Below the pieces are notes generated by a model. It saw only the letters and a program-made list of their open reading frames with translations. It was not told where the DNA came from and ran no database searches. Shown here piece by piece: positions 33,468 through 42,425 of a stretch of DNA of 64,000 bases. The position numbers and the translations under genes are program-made. Numbering within the stretch: the stretch's first letter is position 1; each line of letters opens with the position of its first letter. This DNA comes from an uncultured Bacteroidota bacterium (GTDB lineage Bacteria; Bacteroidota; Bacteroidia; Bacteroidales; UBA932), in assembly GCA_937901965.1 (NCBI GenBank), contig CALGSW010000009.1, positions 1 through 64,000 on the forward strand. The letters are read 5' to 3'.

Positions 33468-34667
33468 CTATACTGAACCCATTAAACCTGCCAGACCACC
33501 CTCAGCTGTCTCCTTGTAAAGGCGTGGCAGGTCATGGCCGGTTCGTTTCATAGCCTCTACTACAGTATCGAAAGAGACAAGATGCTTGCCGTCAGAAAGG
33601 AGTGCATACATATTTGCATCCACAGCCCTTGTTGCCCCAAAGGCATTTCTCTCAATGCAAGGTACCTGAACCAGTCCGCAGACAGGATCGCAGGTCAGGC
33701 CAAGAAAGTGCTCTATGCCAATAGATGCCGCATACTCTATCTGGGCAGGTGTACCACCAAAAAGCTGAACACCGGCAGCTGCTGCCATAGCACATGCAGA
33801 CCCCACCTCTCCCTGGCACCCAACCTCGGCACCTGATATTGATGCATTTGTCTTTATTATATTCCCGATAAGACCGGCAGTGGCAAGTGCCCTTACAACC
33901 CTTTTATCAGAAAAATCATAAAAGGTTTTGTTCAGGTAAAGCAGAGCGGGGATAACTCCTGATGAACCACATGTAGGTGCAGTAACAACAATGCCGCCCG
34001 ATGCGTTCTCTTCTGATACTGCCAGTGCAAATGCAAAAGTCATACTCCTCCTCTGCATTGATCCCTGATAGCCCTTTGCTTTGATATAATACGAGGCTGC
34101 CTTGCGCTGGAGTTTCAAGCCCCCCGGAAGTACACCCTCTGTTTCAAGCCCCCGCTCAATAGCAGCTTGCATAGTTCTCCATGCATCAACAAGAAAATCC
34201 CATGTATCGGATTCTTCATGCATCTTAACATACTCCCAGAAGGTGATTCCGTTTTGCTGGCAAAACTCAAGTATATCTTTCATCTTTGAATGTGGATATA
34301 GCTCCTGTTTTGCGACACGCTTTCCGGTGTCACTAAGATCTCCCCCGCCTATGCTGAAAGTTATCCACTCACCCATCTTTTTCCCAAGTGGGTCAAAAGC
34401 TTCAAACTTCATTCCGTTAGGGTGTTCAGGCAGAAATATCTCCGGGCAAAACTCAATTTTTGTACGCTCTTTACCAAGCACCTCCACAATTGCAACATCT
34501 GTCATATGCCCCACTCCGGTTGCAGCCAGAGAACCATAAAGTGTTACAATAAAAGAAGAGGCAGCCTCCTGCCTCTCCAGAAAAATTGCTGCGGCACGGG
34601 CAGGAGCCATTGTATGGCTGCTTGAGGGCCCGCGACCTGTTTTGAAGATCTCTTTTATACTTTCCAT
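33468..34667 (-). CDS. sdaA: L-serine ammonia-lyase (iron-sulphur type)
   Basis: A 399-residue single-chain enzyme deaminating L-serine to pyruvate and ammonia. The beta domain opens with KTGRGPSSSHTMAP-type sequence. The alpha domain has the iron-sulphur cysteines in APTCGSSG, VGCQGEVGSACAMA and TCDPVCGLVQVPC. Oxygen-sensitive 4Fe-4S, fitting an anaerobe. It starts 2 nt after a PII-like gene that in turn follows an RND pump, so it is likely cotranscribed with the efflux operon. Confidence 0.93.
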   Translation of the reverse strand: MESIKEIFKTGRGPSSSHTMAPARAAAIFLERQEAASSFIVTLYGSLAATGVGHMTDVAIVEVLGKERTKIEFCPEIFLPEHPNGMKFEAFDPLGKKMGEWITFSIGGGDLSDTGKRVAKQELYPHSKMKDILEFCQQNGITFWEYVKMHEESDTWDFLVDAWRTMQAAIERGLETEGVLPGGLKLQRKAASYYIKAKGYQGSMQRRSMTFAFALAVSEENASGGIVVTAPTCGSSGVIPALLYLNKTFYDFSDKRVVRALATAGLIGNIIKTNASISGAEVGCQGEVGSACAMAAAAGVQLFGGTPAQIEYAASIGIEHFLGLTCDPVCGLVQVPCIERNAFGATRAVDANMYALLSDGKHLVSFDTVVEAMKRTGHDLPRLYKETAEGGLAGLMGSV

Positions 34668-34669
34668 CT

Positions 34670-34963
34670 CTATATTGCCGACTCAGCCTCCCATACAAAG
34701 GCCCTGAGCCCCTGCTTCTCGGCAGAATCATTGATTGCCTTTAATTCGGCAAGCAATATAGACAATTTTTCCGGTTCAACAACGGTCATTGTGGCCATAT
34801 TCATTGAGGGCCAGGCATGAGTCCCGTAGTGCGGCTCACCTTTATTGCTGCCCCTCCCCTGAACCTCAGGCCACTTGGTAAATCCTCTGATTGAACACTT
34901 GTCCAGTGCTGCCTGCACCAGAGAGCTGTGAGCCTGATTGTATATTATCATTACAGATTTCAT
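34670..34963 (-). CDS. PII-like small regulatory protein associated with RND pump
   Basis: 97 residues with a ferredoxin-like pattern (beta-alpha-beta, KSVMIIYNQAHSSLVQAAL and MATMTVVEPEKLSILLAELK) as in PII-like proteins near efflux genes. A central loop (VQGRGSNKGEPHYG) occupies the T-loop position. It lacks the uridylylated Tyr context of GlnB, so it is not a classic nitrogen sensor. A possible trimeric sensor or modulator. It is 1 nt from the RND gene stop and 2 nt from the sdaA start. Confidence 0.6.
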   Translation of the reverse strand: MKSVMIIYNQAHSSLVQAALDKCSIRGFTKWPEVQGRGSNKGEPHYGTHAWPSMNMATMTVVEPEKLSILLAELKAINDSAEKQGLRAFVWEAESAI

Positions 34964-34964
34964 C

Positions 34965-37900
34965 TTATGCTGTTTTTAGTGTTTTTAACTGCTTAGCCCA
35001 CCTCTTTCTTCCCTTTTTGATATCTCCCGCATGGAATGAAGTGTAAATAGAAGGGATTACTATGAGTGTCAATATTGTAGACAAAGTAAGACCACCAATA
35101 ATGGCAATACCCATCGGCTGCCAGATCTCAGACCCCTCTCCAATACCAAGAGCCATTGGGAACATACCCAGAATCGTGGTAAGGGTTGTCATCAACACCG
35201 GACGAAGACGTGATTTACCTCCGGAAATTACAGCCCTCTTGACCGTAGAACCTCGCTCCTTGTTAAGGTTGATATAGTCAATCAGTACAATACCATTTTT
35301 CACCACAATACCCACGAGCATTACCGCCCCAATAAGTGCTATCAGACTCAGCGTTGTACCTGTTAACCACAAGGCGAGGAACACACCACTAAAGGCAAAA
35401 GGCAGAGAGAACATTATAATGAATGGATCCCTGAAGGACTCAAACTGTGCAGCCATTACAATATAGGTCAACAGTACAACCAGTGCCAGCAGTGTAAACA
35501 TATCTGCGAAAGATTCCTGTTGCTCCTCGATTGAACCGGACAGCTCTACTGCAATGTCCTGAGGCATATCTATCTTTGCCACCTCTGCATTAACATCAGC
35601 AGCAATGTCTCCCAAAGATCTCTTGAAGACAGTACCCGTTACTTTGATAACCCTCTCTCTGTCAAGGTGCTCTATTGAAGGAGGGGCAAAACTTTCAATA
35701 ACTGTACCCACCTCGCTTAGTCTTATACCTTTACCTTGCTGGTTATAAAGCAGGATATTGTTTATGTCTTCAACAGTCGTCCTGAATGCAACATCATTTC
35801 TTACAACAATGTCATACTCCTCTCCATCTTCCCGGAAGTAAGAGGCAGTAACACCATTTATCCTGTTTCTTACAACTGTTGCGGCAGATGTCATATTCAG
35901 CCCGTTCATTGCCAGTTTGCTTCTGTCAAACATAACCTGGAACTGCGGCATATAGTCTTCACGGCTGAGTTTCACATCTCTGAGCCCCTCAGTATTTCTC
36001 ATGATATCGGCTATTTTTCCGGCAACTTTTTCAGTGTTTTCCAGATTATAACCCAGCACATTCATCTCAAGGGAGGTGCCACCTGATCCCATACCCATAC
36101 CTCCACCACCAGGTGTTACAGTATATCTGTATATCTCAGGCAGATCCTGAAGATCTTTTCTCAGTTCATCTCCTATCTCAAACATATCCCTCTCTCTCTC
36201 TTGCGGATCGCAAAGCCTTGCTGTAAACTCAATAATATGCGTTCCCGAATTTCTCATCGCCATAAAGACGTTGGAACCATCGGACTGGCCCAGTGAAGCC
36301 TGAAGCAATTCTATCTCGGGATACTTCTCTGACCATTTACTGTACAAATATTCATTTACTTTTCTCGCCTGCTCAACTCTTGTGCCCACAGGAAGCTCCA
36401 CGGTGACAGCTATCTGCGAGTTGTCTGATTCAGGGAAAAAGTCCGTTCCCACTTTTGAAACCAGCACAAGACTTGCTATAAAGATACCGGCAGACAGTGC
36501 AATAACTACATATCTGTAGTTTACGGCCAGTCTTAAGAGTCTCTCATATCCGTTGTCAAGCGCATCCAGTGCTCTCTCAATAGGTGCATAGAAGAACATA
36601 AATGCTTTTGACCTTTTAGGGTCCTGTTTAAGCATCATGGACGAGAGCATTGGTGTCAGAGTAAGAGCTGCTACAGTAGAGACAGTTATGATAATTGTAA
36701 CAATCCATCCAAGCTGTTTGAACATTATACCGGCAAGTCCGGAAACCATTGTAAGCGGGAAGAATACCGATATGATTGTAAGAGTAGAGGCAATTACGGC
36801 TACGGCCACCTCATTTGTTGCATAAATTGCAGCATCTTTTGGTTTACTTCCCCTCTCTATATGAGTGTTAATATTTTCCAGAACCACAATAGCATCGTCC
36901 ACCACCATACCAATCGCAATAGATAACGAGCTAAGCGAAATTATATTAAGCGTATTGCCCGTTATCATCAGGTATATGAATGCCGCAATCAGAGAAACAG
37001 GAATCGTGAGGATAATAATGAATGTGGCCCTCCATCTTCCAAGGAAGAAGAGTACTACAATCATTACAAACAAGCCAGCCAGCAGAACAGTCTCGGTCAG
37101 TGAGCCTATACTGTCCTTAATAAATTCCGATGTATCCAGAATCACCTCAAGTTTTACATCCGGAGGAAGAGAGTTTTGGATAACAGGCAGCTCCTTGAGA
37201 ATTTTGTCCGCAATATCAACTACATTGGCACCGGACTGCTTCTGGACAACAAGAGTGGCTCCACGCTCTCCGTTTGTATAAACCTCGGTTGAGCGCTCCT
37301 TAAGAGTATCCTTCACCTCAGCAATGTCTCTTACGTAAATACTCCTCCCCATGAAGCTGCCCACTATCAGGTTCTTAATCTCATCGCTTTCATGGAACTC
37401 GCCATCCACCCTGAGAGAATATGTGCTTGTTCCCACATCTATTGTTCCTCCAGGGATGTTTCTGTTCTCCATCGCAATAAGACTTGCAATCTGCTCCACG
37501 GTTATGCCGTAAGCCTGCATCTTATTCGGGTCAGTAGAGATCTGAATCTCCCTCTGAGGTGCTCCGGATATTGAGGTTGATGCAACACCATCAATTCTGT
37601 TGATTGGGTTGGCTACCTTATCCTCTAAAATCTTGTAGAGACCCTTTGAACTCACATCTGAGTTTGCAGAGATAAACATGATAGGCATCATGTCTGAACT
37701 GAACTTGAATACTACAGGATCATCGCACTCTTCAGGCATATAGTTCCTCTGCATATCAAGAATTGACCGGACATCATTTACCGCCTCATCCATGTTTGTC
37801 CCGTATTCAAACTCAATTGTAATAAGGGATATGTTATCTTTTGACGTAGAGGAGATTCTCTTGAGGTCAGAAACTGTACTCAGAGAGGTCTCCAGCCTCT

Positions 37901-38093
37901 TAGTCACGTTTTGTTCAATATCCATTGTACTCGCTCCCGAGTAGGTGGTCATCACCGTTACTGCGTTGAGCTCAATTTCCGGATAGAGGTCTACGGAAAG
38001 TCTGGAGAAAGAGAAAAGTCCCAGCACCACAAGAGCCACAAAGATAAGGGCCGTGGTAACCGGTTTCTTTACTGCACTTTCGTATATTTTCAT
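34965..38093 (-). CDS. RND efflux transporter permease (HAE1-type)
   Basis: 1042 residues, the normal length for an AcrB/MexB-like inner-membrane pump. The N-terminal helix is followed by periplasmic porter loops. The transmembrane core has GMVVDDAIVVLENI with the proton-relay Asp pair and the family stretch KVGTDFFPESDNSQI. The second half repeats the layout (GAVMLVGIVVKNGIVLIDYI). A periplasmic Gly/Met-rich insert (TPGGGGMGMGSGG) is unusual in look. It functions with the adaptor and TolC encoded upstream. Substrate unknown. Confidence 0.93.
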   Translation of the reverse strand: MKIYESAVKKPVTTALIFVALVVLGLFSFSRLSVDLYPEIELNAVTVMTTYSGASTMDIEQNVTKRLETSLSTVSDLKRISSTSKDNISLITIEFEYGTNMDEAVNDVRSILDMQRNYMPEECDDPVVFKFSSDMMPIMFISANSDVSSKGLYKILEDKVANPINRIDGVASTSISGAPQREIQISTDPNKMQAYGITVEQIASLIAMENRNIPGGTIDVGTSTYSLRVDGEFHESDEIKNLIVGSFMGRSIYVRDIAEVKDTLKERSTEVYTNGERGATLVVQKQSGANVVDIADKILKELPVIQNSLPPDVKLEVILDTSEFIKDSIGSLTETVLLAGLFVMIVVLFFLGRWRATFIIILTIPVSLIAAFIYLMITGNTLNIISLSSLSIAIGMVVDDAIVVLENINTHIERGSKPKDAAIYATNEVAVAVIASTLTIISVFFPLTMVSGLAGIMFKQLGWIVTIIITVSTVAALTLTPMLSSMMLKQDPKRSKAFMFFYAPIERALDALDNGYERLLRLAVNYRYVVIALSAGIFIASLVLVSKVGTDFFPESDNSQIAVTVELPVGTRVEQARKVNEYLYSKWSEKYPEIELLQASLGQSDGSNVFMAMRNSGTHIIEFTARLCDPQERERDMFEIGDELRKDLQDLPEIYRYTVTPGGGGMGMGSGGTSLEMNVLGYNLENTEKVAGKIADIMRNTEGLRDVKLSREDYMPQFQVMFDRSKLAMNGLNMTSAATVVRNRINGVTASYFREDGEEYDIVVRNDVAFRTTVEDINNILLYNQQGKGIRLSEVGTVIESFAPPSIEHLDRERVIKVTGTVFKRSLGDIAADVNAEVAKIDMPQDIAVELSGSIEEQQESFADMFTLLALVVLLTYIVMAAQFESFRDPFIIMFSLPFAFSGVFLALWLTGTTLSLIALIGAVMLVGIVVKNGIVLIDYINLNKERGSTVKRAVISGGKSRLRPVLMTTLTTILGMFPMALGIGEGSEIWQPMGIAIIGGLTLSTILTLIVIPSIYTSFHAGDIKKGRKRWAKQLKTLKTA

Positions 38094-38112
38094 ATTAATT
38101 ATCTGTTAATGT

Positions 38113-39138
38113 TTAAAGAGTCAGATCAAGCCCACCCTCTGTTACTTTTACTTTTGCATTATCTATCAGGCTGTTCATACCTGCAACTACCACTTTTTGA
38201 CCGGCTTCAATCCCGGAGATAATTTCATAATTTGTTCCCACTCTTCTGCCCATCTCAATTTTTACATACTTCACGGTATCTCCTTCAAGGATAAAAACAT
38301 ACTTATCATTTGTACCTTGCTGCTTGATAACAGCCTTATCCGGAACTACCACCCTCTTCTTTGCGCCCAGTTCAACCTTTGCCCTTGCGAACATACCCGG
38401 ACGAACCTCCATACTCTGATTTGGAATGCTCACCTGAGTCTGGAAAGTTCTGGTTGCAGGGTCAATTGTAGGATACACCAGACTTACCTTACCTGAGTAT
38501 TTCTTTCCGTTGTATACATCCAGGGTGATCTCCACGGGAGTTCCGTTTTTAACAACCGGATAGAACTCTTCAGAGACAGCAACCATGATTTTTACAGGCT
38601 GAAGCTGCATTACAGTCAGGATAGGCTGCCCCACAGCAAGATCTCCATTGTCAAAGTTCCTTGCAGTAACAACTCCGTTGATAGGTGAGAGCAGTTTTGT
38701 ATTCCTGTCAAGATTAGAGATATTCTCTTCTGCAATCTTTACCTGAGTCTTTAACTGATCATACTGTTGCTGAGAAATACCACCCGCCTTGTAGAGGGCT
38801 TCTGTCCTTGAAAGGTCTGTTTTTATATTTTCCAGTTGAATTCTTGCATTTGCATAGTTGATGTTCTCCATCTGCACGAGAAGTTGTCCCTTTTTAACAT
38901 AAGAGCCTACCTCAACATATATTTTCTCGATTCTCTGAGCTACAGAGCTGGAAATGTTGTTCTTTACAAATGGCTCAATATTTCCGGTATATTCAGCAAC
39001 CTGATTTACCATCTCCTCCTTTGCCTCCACAACCTTTACAGCCGGGAGCTCTTTCTCCTCTACTACAGTATTGCCCGAGGAGTTACATGCACTGAACAAA
39101 ACCAGCCCGAGTGCAATAATAATTGTCGATTTCTTCAT
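38113..39138 (-). CDS. RND efflux periplasmic adaptor lipoprotein (MFP)
   Basis: About 341 residues from the ATG at 39138, which starts a lipoprotein signal with lipobox LFSAC; an in-frame ATG 8 codons upstream would overlap tolC. Next come barrel-sandwich halves (GSYVKKGQLLVQMEN; LLSPINGVVTARNFDNGD), a helical hairpin (about 95-140), and a beta-barrel domain (VEVRPGMFARAKVELGAK-like). It links the pump to the TolC channel. Confidence 0.9.
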   Translation of the reverse strand: MKKSTIIIALGLVLFSACNSSGNTVVEEKELPAVKVVEAKEEMVNQVAEYTGNIEPFVKNNISSSVAQRIEKIYVEVGSYVKKGQLLVQMENINYANARIQLENIKTDLSRTEALYKAGGISQQQYDQLKTQVKIAEENISNLDRNTKLLSPINGVVTARNFDNGDLAVGQPILTVMQLQPVKIMVAVSEEFYPVVKNGTPVEITLDVYNGKKYSGKVSLVYPTIDPATRTFQTQVSIPNQSMEVRPGMFARAKVELGAKKRVVVPDKAVIKQQGTNDKYVFILEGDTVKYVKIEMGRRVGTNYEIISGIEAGQKVVVAGMNSLIDNAKVKVTEGGLDLTL

Positions 39139-39151
39139 ATGATTATTTATA

Positions 39152-40468
39152 TTATTTTTCAAGATTCTCTTTTCCTATAACCTTTTCGTACTCATTCTTC
39201 GCCTTTATAAAATCGTATAGTGTCTGAGTATAATTCAGTCTGGATCTTGTCAGCGCCACCTCTGAATCATTCATCTCCAGAACCGTTCCGGCTCCGGTGT
39301 TATATCTTACTTTTGAAATTTCATATCCCTTCATCGCCTGCTCTACTGCCTCTCGGTCAGACTTAAGCTGGGCACCGGCCCTCTTCATTTCATTAACCGA
39401 ATTTATTGCTGAGAGAGTAAGTGACTCCTTTAACAAAGTTCTCTGATACTCAAGCTGTCTTATGCCCACTTTTGTCTGCTTCTCCTTTAGTGAAATGGAG
39501 AGTTTGTTGAAAATGGGAATCTGCAGAGAAAGGCCTACCGCCAGAGAATTTGCCCATGGTTTGTTAAAGTTGAACTCCTCGTTCTGCATCTGCATCTGGT
39601 AATTTGCAAAACCTGCAAGCATTGGCAAACGCTGAGACCTTATAAGTTCATATGTTTTATTCAGCCGTTCAAGCTGTATATCCACTGTCTTAAGATTGCT
39701 GTTCTGCTCAACGTCAAGCACTCCAGACGAATAATTAAGCATAAGTCCGGAAAAATGTTCAAAGCTTCCCTCAACTGCAATTTCCTGAGAAAGAGGAAGT
39801 GAGAGAAGTATCTTAAGCTGAAGCTTTGCAAGTTCAAGACCATTTCTGGCCTGCGTAAGTGTAGGAGAGATATTTCTGGCTGCAACATCTGAGCGGATTT
39901 TATCATACTCACTTGCCAGACCCTGCTCGTACATCTTTCTGATATTCTCTGCACTCTCAAGTGCATTCTTATAACTCTGCTCAAGAACATCAAGAGACTC
40001 CTCCATCATTACCACACCGTAAAATCCGTTTTTCACCTGCTGAATAAGGTCCAGTTTTGTTGTTCTGGCCGATTCAAGAGCAGCCTTAATCTCAATTTCA
40101 GACATCTCAATATTCTTATAGAGCGCCATTGAGAAAAGAGGGACCTGTGCTGTGCCCGCCAATGCATAGCTATGTTTGGACCCTACCTCCATCTTGCCTC
40201 CGGGAAAGAAGTCAGAGAAGAAGACAGGTTTCATTATATTGTTTGAATACTGTCCAGAGGCACCTACCGATGGCAAAAGAGCATACCAGTTCTCCTGCCT
40301 GAGATAGTCCACCCTCTCAAGCTCAGCCCCGGCAATTTTAATATTCAGGTTTTCATTCAGGGCAATTTCAAGTGCCTGCTCAACCGTTAACCTGAGAGTA
40401 TCGGAAGAGTCTGCGGCCCTCATGGCCGTAGCTGAAAGTAACATAAAAACAAGTGCTAAAACTTTCAT
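39152..40468 (-). CDS. TolC family outer-membrane efflux protein
   Basis: 438 residues with a signal peptide (MKVLALVFMLLSATAMRAAD) and two repeats of long helices with short beta strands, the TolC/OEP pattern (LTVEQALEIALNENLNIK; LMLNYSSGVLDVEQNS). It completes the tripartite pump. Its start overlaps the TetR stop by 4 nt (ATGA), so regulator and channel are translationally coupled. Confidence 0.9.
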   Translation of the reverse strand: MKVLALVFMLLSATAMRAADSSDTLRLTVEQALEIALNENLNIKIAGAELERVDYLRQENWYALLPSVGASGQYSNNIMKPVFFSDFFPGGKMEVGSKHSYALAGTAQVPLFSMALYKNIEMSEIEIKAALESARTTKLDLIQQVKNGFYGVVMMEESLDVLEQSYKNALESAENIRKMYEQGLASEYDKIRSDVAARNISPTLTQARNGLELAKLQLKILLSLPLSQEIAVEGSFEHFSGLMLNYSSGVLDVEQNSNLKTVDIQLERLNKTYELIRSQRLPMLAGFANYQMQMQNEEFNFNKPWANSLAVGLSLQIPIFNKLSISLKEKQTKVGIRQLEYQRTLLKESLTLSAINSVNEMKRAGAQLKSDREAVEQAMKGYEISKVRYNTGAGTVLEMNDSEVALTRSRLNYTQTLYDFIKAKNEYEKVIGKENLEK

Positions 40469-41073
40469 TCCTTTATATTTAAATATTTATCTATCATTTT
40501 AATTCCCTCTTCAGTGGATATTCCCCTGAAGTACATCACCATTGACTCTCTGAAAAGTTGTTTTCTTGAGTGATTGGCAAGTGAAAAAATCTCAGAATTC
40601 TGTATCATGCTGGCAATCTGAAATACCATCTTACCCACAAGCTCCATATCTATATTTTTGAGGAAAATCCCCTCCTCTTGTCCCCTCTCAAGAAATTTCT
40701 TTGTTGTCACTTTGTGATAATCTGTAAATCTCACGTACATCTTATTATAAAGTTCAGGGTAGTATTTTTTTAACTCGTCAAAGAATCTGATTCGCATATT
40801 AATCATCATATCTGTTTGGCTCTCATGCTCAATACAAACGAGTTCCAAAATACTCCTTGATCCGCTGAATGCTTTTTCTCCCACCTCTTTCATCTTCTCC
40901 TCCATCATAATAAGGCACTCCTCCAGCAAATTTGTCTTATCCTTAAAGTGCTCATAAAGTGTTCTCTTTGATATACCGTTTGCCGCAGCAACTTCATCCA
41001 TGGTAACGCTCTTACATCCGTTGCTCATGAATAAATCAGATGAAACCTCTATTATCCTTTGTCTTATATCCAT
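40465..41073 (-). CDS. TetR/AcrR family transcriptional regulator
   Basis: 202 residues with an N-terminal helix-turn-helix (IIEVSSDLFMSNGCKSVTMDEVAAANGISKRTLYEHF spans about residues 7-43) and a ligand-binding C-terminal domain. As the first gene of the efflux operon it most likely represses its own operon, perhaps also divergent kbl. The intergenic region contains a -7 box at 41115-41122; no clean palindromic operator was recognised. Confidence 0.88.
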   Translation of the reverse strand: MDIRQRIIEVSSDLFMSNGCKSVTMDEVAAANGISKRTLYEHFKDKTNLLEECLIMMEEKMKEVGEKAFSGSRSILELVCIEHESQTDMMINMRIRFFDELKKYYPELYNKMYVRFTDYHKVTTKKFLERGQEEGIFLKNIDMELVGKMVFQIASMIQNSEIFSLANHSRKQLFRESMVMYFRGISTEEGIKMIDKYLNIKE

Positions 41074-41114
41074 TTAATTTTCTTTGGTTTATACTCAGAC
41101 TCACTATTGGGGCG

Positions 41115-41122
41115 CAAAGGTA
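41115..41122 (-). promoter_or_regulatory. -7 box TACCTTTG for the tetR-efflux-sdaA operon
   Basis: A minus-strand exact TAnnTTTG, 41 nt before the tetR ATG. Confidence 0.5.
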
Positions 41123-41187
41123 TACAGAAAACTTATAAAACGAAAATAGTTTTTAAGTTTTTATTTAAAAATATCTTATTTACTTGT

Positions 41188-41195
41188 TAATTTTG
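41188..41195 (+). promoter_or_regulatory. -7 box TAATTTTG for kbl
   Basis: An exact box 36 nt before the ATG at 41232. It supports that start over the upstream in-frame one at 41184. Confidence 0.5.
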
Positions 41196-41231
41196 TATAA
41201 CAAAGAGGCAATTAATTTAATAATCAGAAAT

Positions 41232-42425
41232 ATGTACAAAGATTTTCAGAACTTTCTCTCAAAGGAACTTGAGAGTATAGATGCGGCCGGACTCTTCAAG
41301 AGAGAGCGGGTAATTACAACTCCCCAGCAGGCTGCCATCAAGGTAAGCACAGGTCAGGAGGTTCTTAACTTCTGCGCAAACAATTATCTCGGTCTTTCAA
41401 ATAATCCTGAACTGATTAAAGCCTCAAAAGAGGCCCTTGATTCTCATGGTTATGGGATGTCAAGTGTACGTTTCATTTGCGGAACACAGGATCTGCACAT
41501 TGAACTGGAGAGAAAGATATCTGAATTCTTTGGAACAGAGGATGCTATTCTTTATGCAGCATGTTTTGACGCAAACGGAGGCGTTTTTGAACCTCTGCTT
41601 GGTGAAGAGGATGCAATAATCTCAGACTCTCTCAACCATGCTTCAATTATTGATGGAGTGAGACTATGCAAGGCACAGCGATACAGATATGCAAACGCGG
41701 ATATGGAGGAGCTGGAGAATTGTCTTAAACTTGCGCAGGCACAGAGATTTCGTCTTATTGTAACTGACGGGGTCTTCTCAATGGACGGCAATGTGGCTCC
41801 GCTTGATAAAATCCACCAGCTCGCAGAGAAATACAATGCAATGATTATGGTTGACGAATCTCACTCTGCAGGAGTAGTGGGAGAGACAGGAAGAGGTACT
41901 ACGGAACTTTACAATCTCCGGGGGAAAGTGGAGATTATAACCGGAACACTGGGTAAGGCTTTTGGAGGAGCCATAGGCGGATTCACCACAGGTAAAAAGG
42001 AGATAATCTCAATGCTGCGTCAGAGATCCAGACCATACCTTTTCTCAAACTCAATTCCTCCAATGGTTGCCGCATCAGGAATTGCTATGTTTAACATGAT
42101 GTCAAGGACCAATGAACTACAGGACAAGCTGCACAACAACACAAAATATTTTGTGGAGAAAATGCTGGCGGCAGGGTTTGATATCAAACCGACTCAGTCT
42201 GCTATCTGTGCTCTTATGTTATATGATGCAAAACTCTCACAGGACTTTGCAGCAAAAATGTTAGAGGAGGGTATATATGTAATAGGCTTCTATTTCCCTG
42301 TGGTACCTAAGGGACAGGCCCGCATCCGGATTCAGATAAGTGCCGGACACGAGCCTGAACATCTTGACAGGGCTATCGCTGCCTTTACCAAGGTCGGTAA
42401 GGAGCTCGGTGTTTTGAAAAATTAA
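41232..42425 (+). CDS. kbl: Glycine C-acetyltransferase (2-amino-3-ketobutyrate CoA ligase)
   Basis: A 397-residue PLP enzyme of the alpha-oxoamine synthase family, splitting 2-amino-3-ketobutyrate with CoA to glycine and acetyl-CoA in threonine catabolism. NFCANNYLGLS, GMSSVRFICGTQDLH, the Asp-loop MVDESHSAG and the PLP lysine in TGTLGKAFGG are all present. The GMSSVRFICGTQ and DANGGVFEPLL stretches are Kbl-specific and argue against serine palmitoyltransferase. No tdh is adjacent. Its 3' end overlaps the convergent PspC gene by 41 nt. Confidence 0.93.
   Translation: MYKDFQNFLSKELESIDAAGLFKRERVITTPQQAAIKVSTGQEVLNFCANNYLGLSNNPELIKASKEALDSHGYGMSSVRFICGTQDLHIELERKISEFFGTEDAILYAACFDANGGVFEPLLGEEDAIISDSLNHASIIDGVRLCKAQRYRYANADMEELENCLKLAQAQRFRLIVTDGVFSMDGNVAPLDKIHQLAEKYNAMIMVDESHSAGVVGETGRGTTELYNLRGKVEIITGTLGKAFGGAIGGFTTGKKEIISMLRQRSRPYLFSNSIPPMVAASGIAMFNMMSRTNELQDKLHNNTKYFVEKMLAAGFDIKPTQSAICALMLYDAKLSQDFAAKMLEEGIYVIGFYFPVVPKGQARIRIQISAGHEPEHLDRAIAAFTKVGKELGVLKN

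Noticed and set aside
41232..42425. Serine palmitoyltransferase
   Set aside because: GMSSVRFICGTQ and DANGGVFEPLL match Kbl, and no sphingolipid genes are adjacent.
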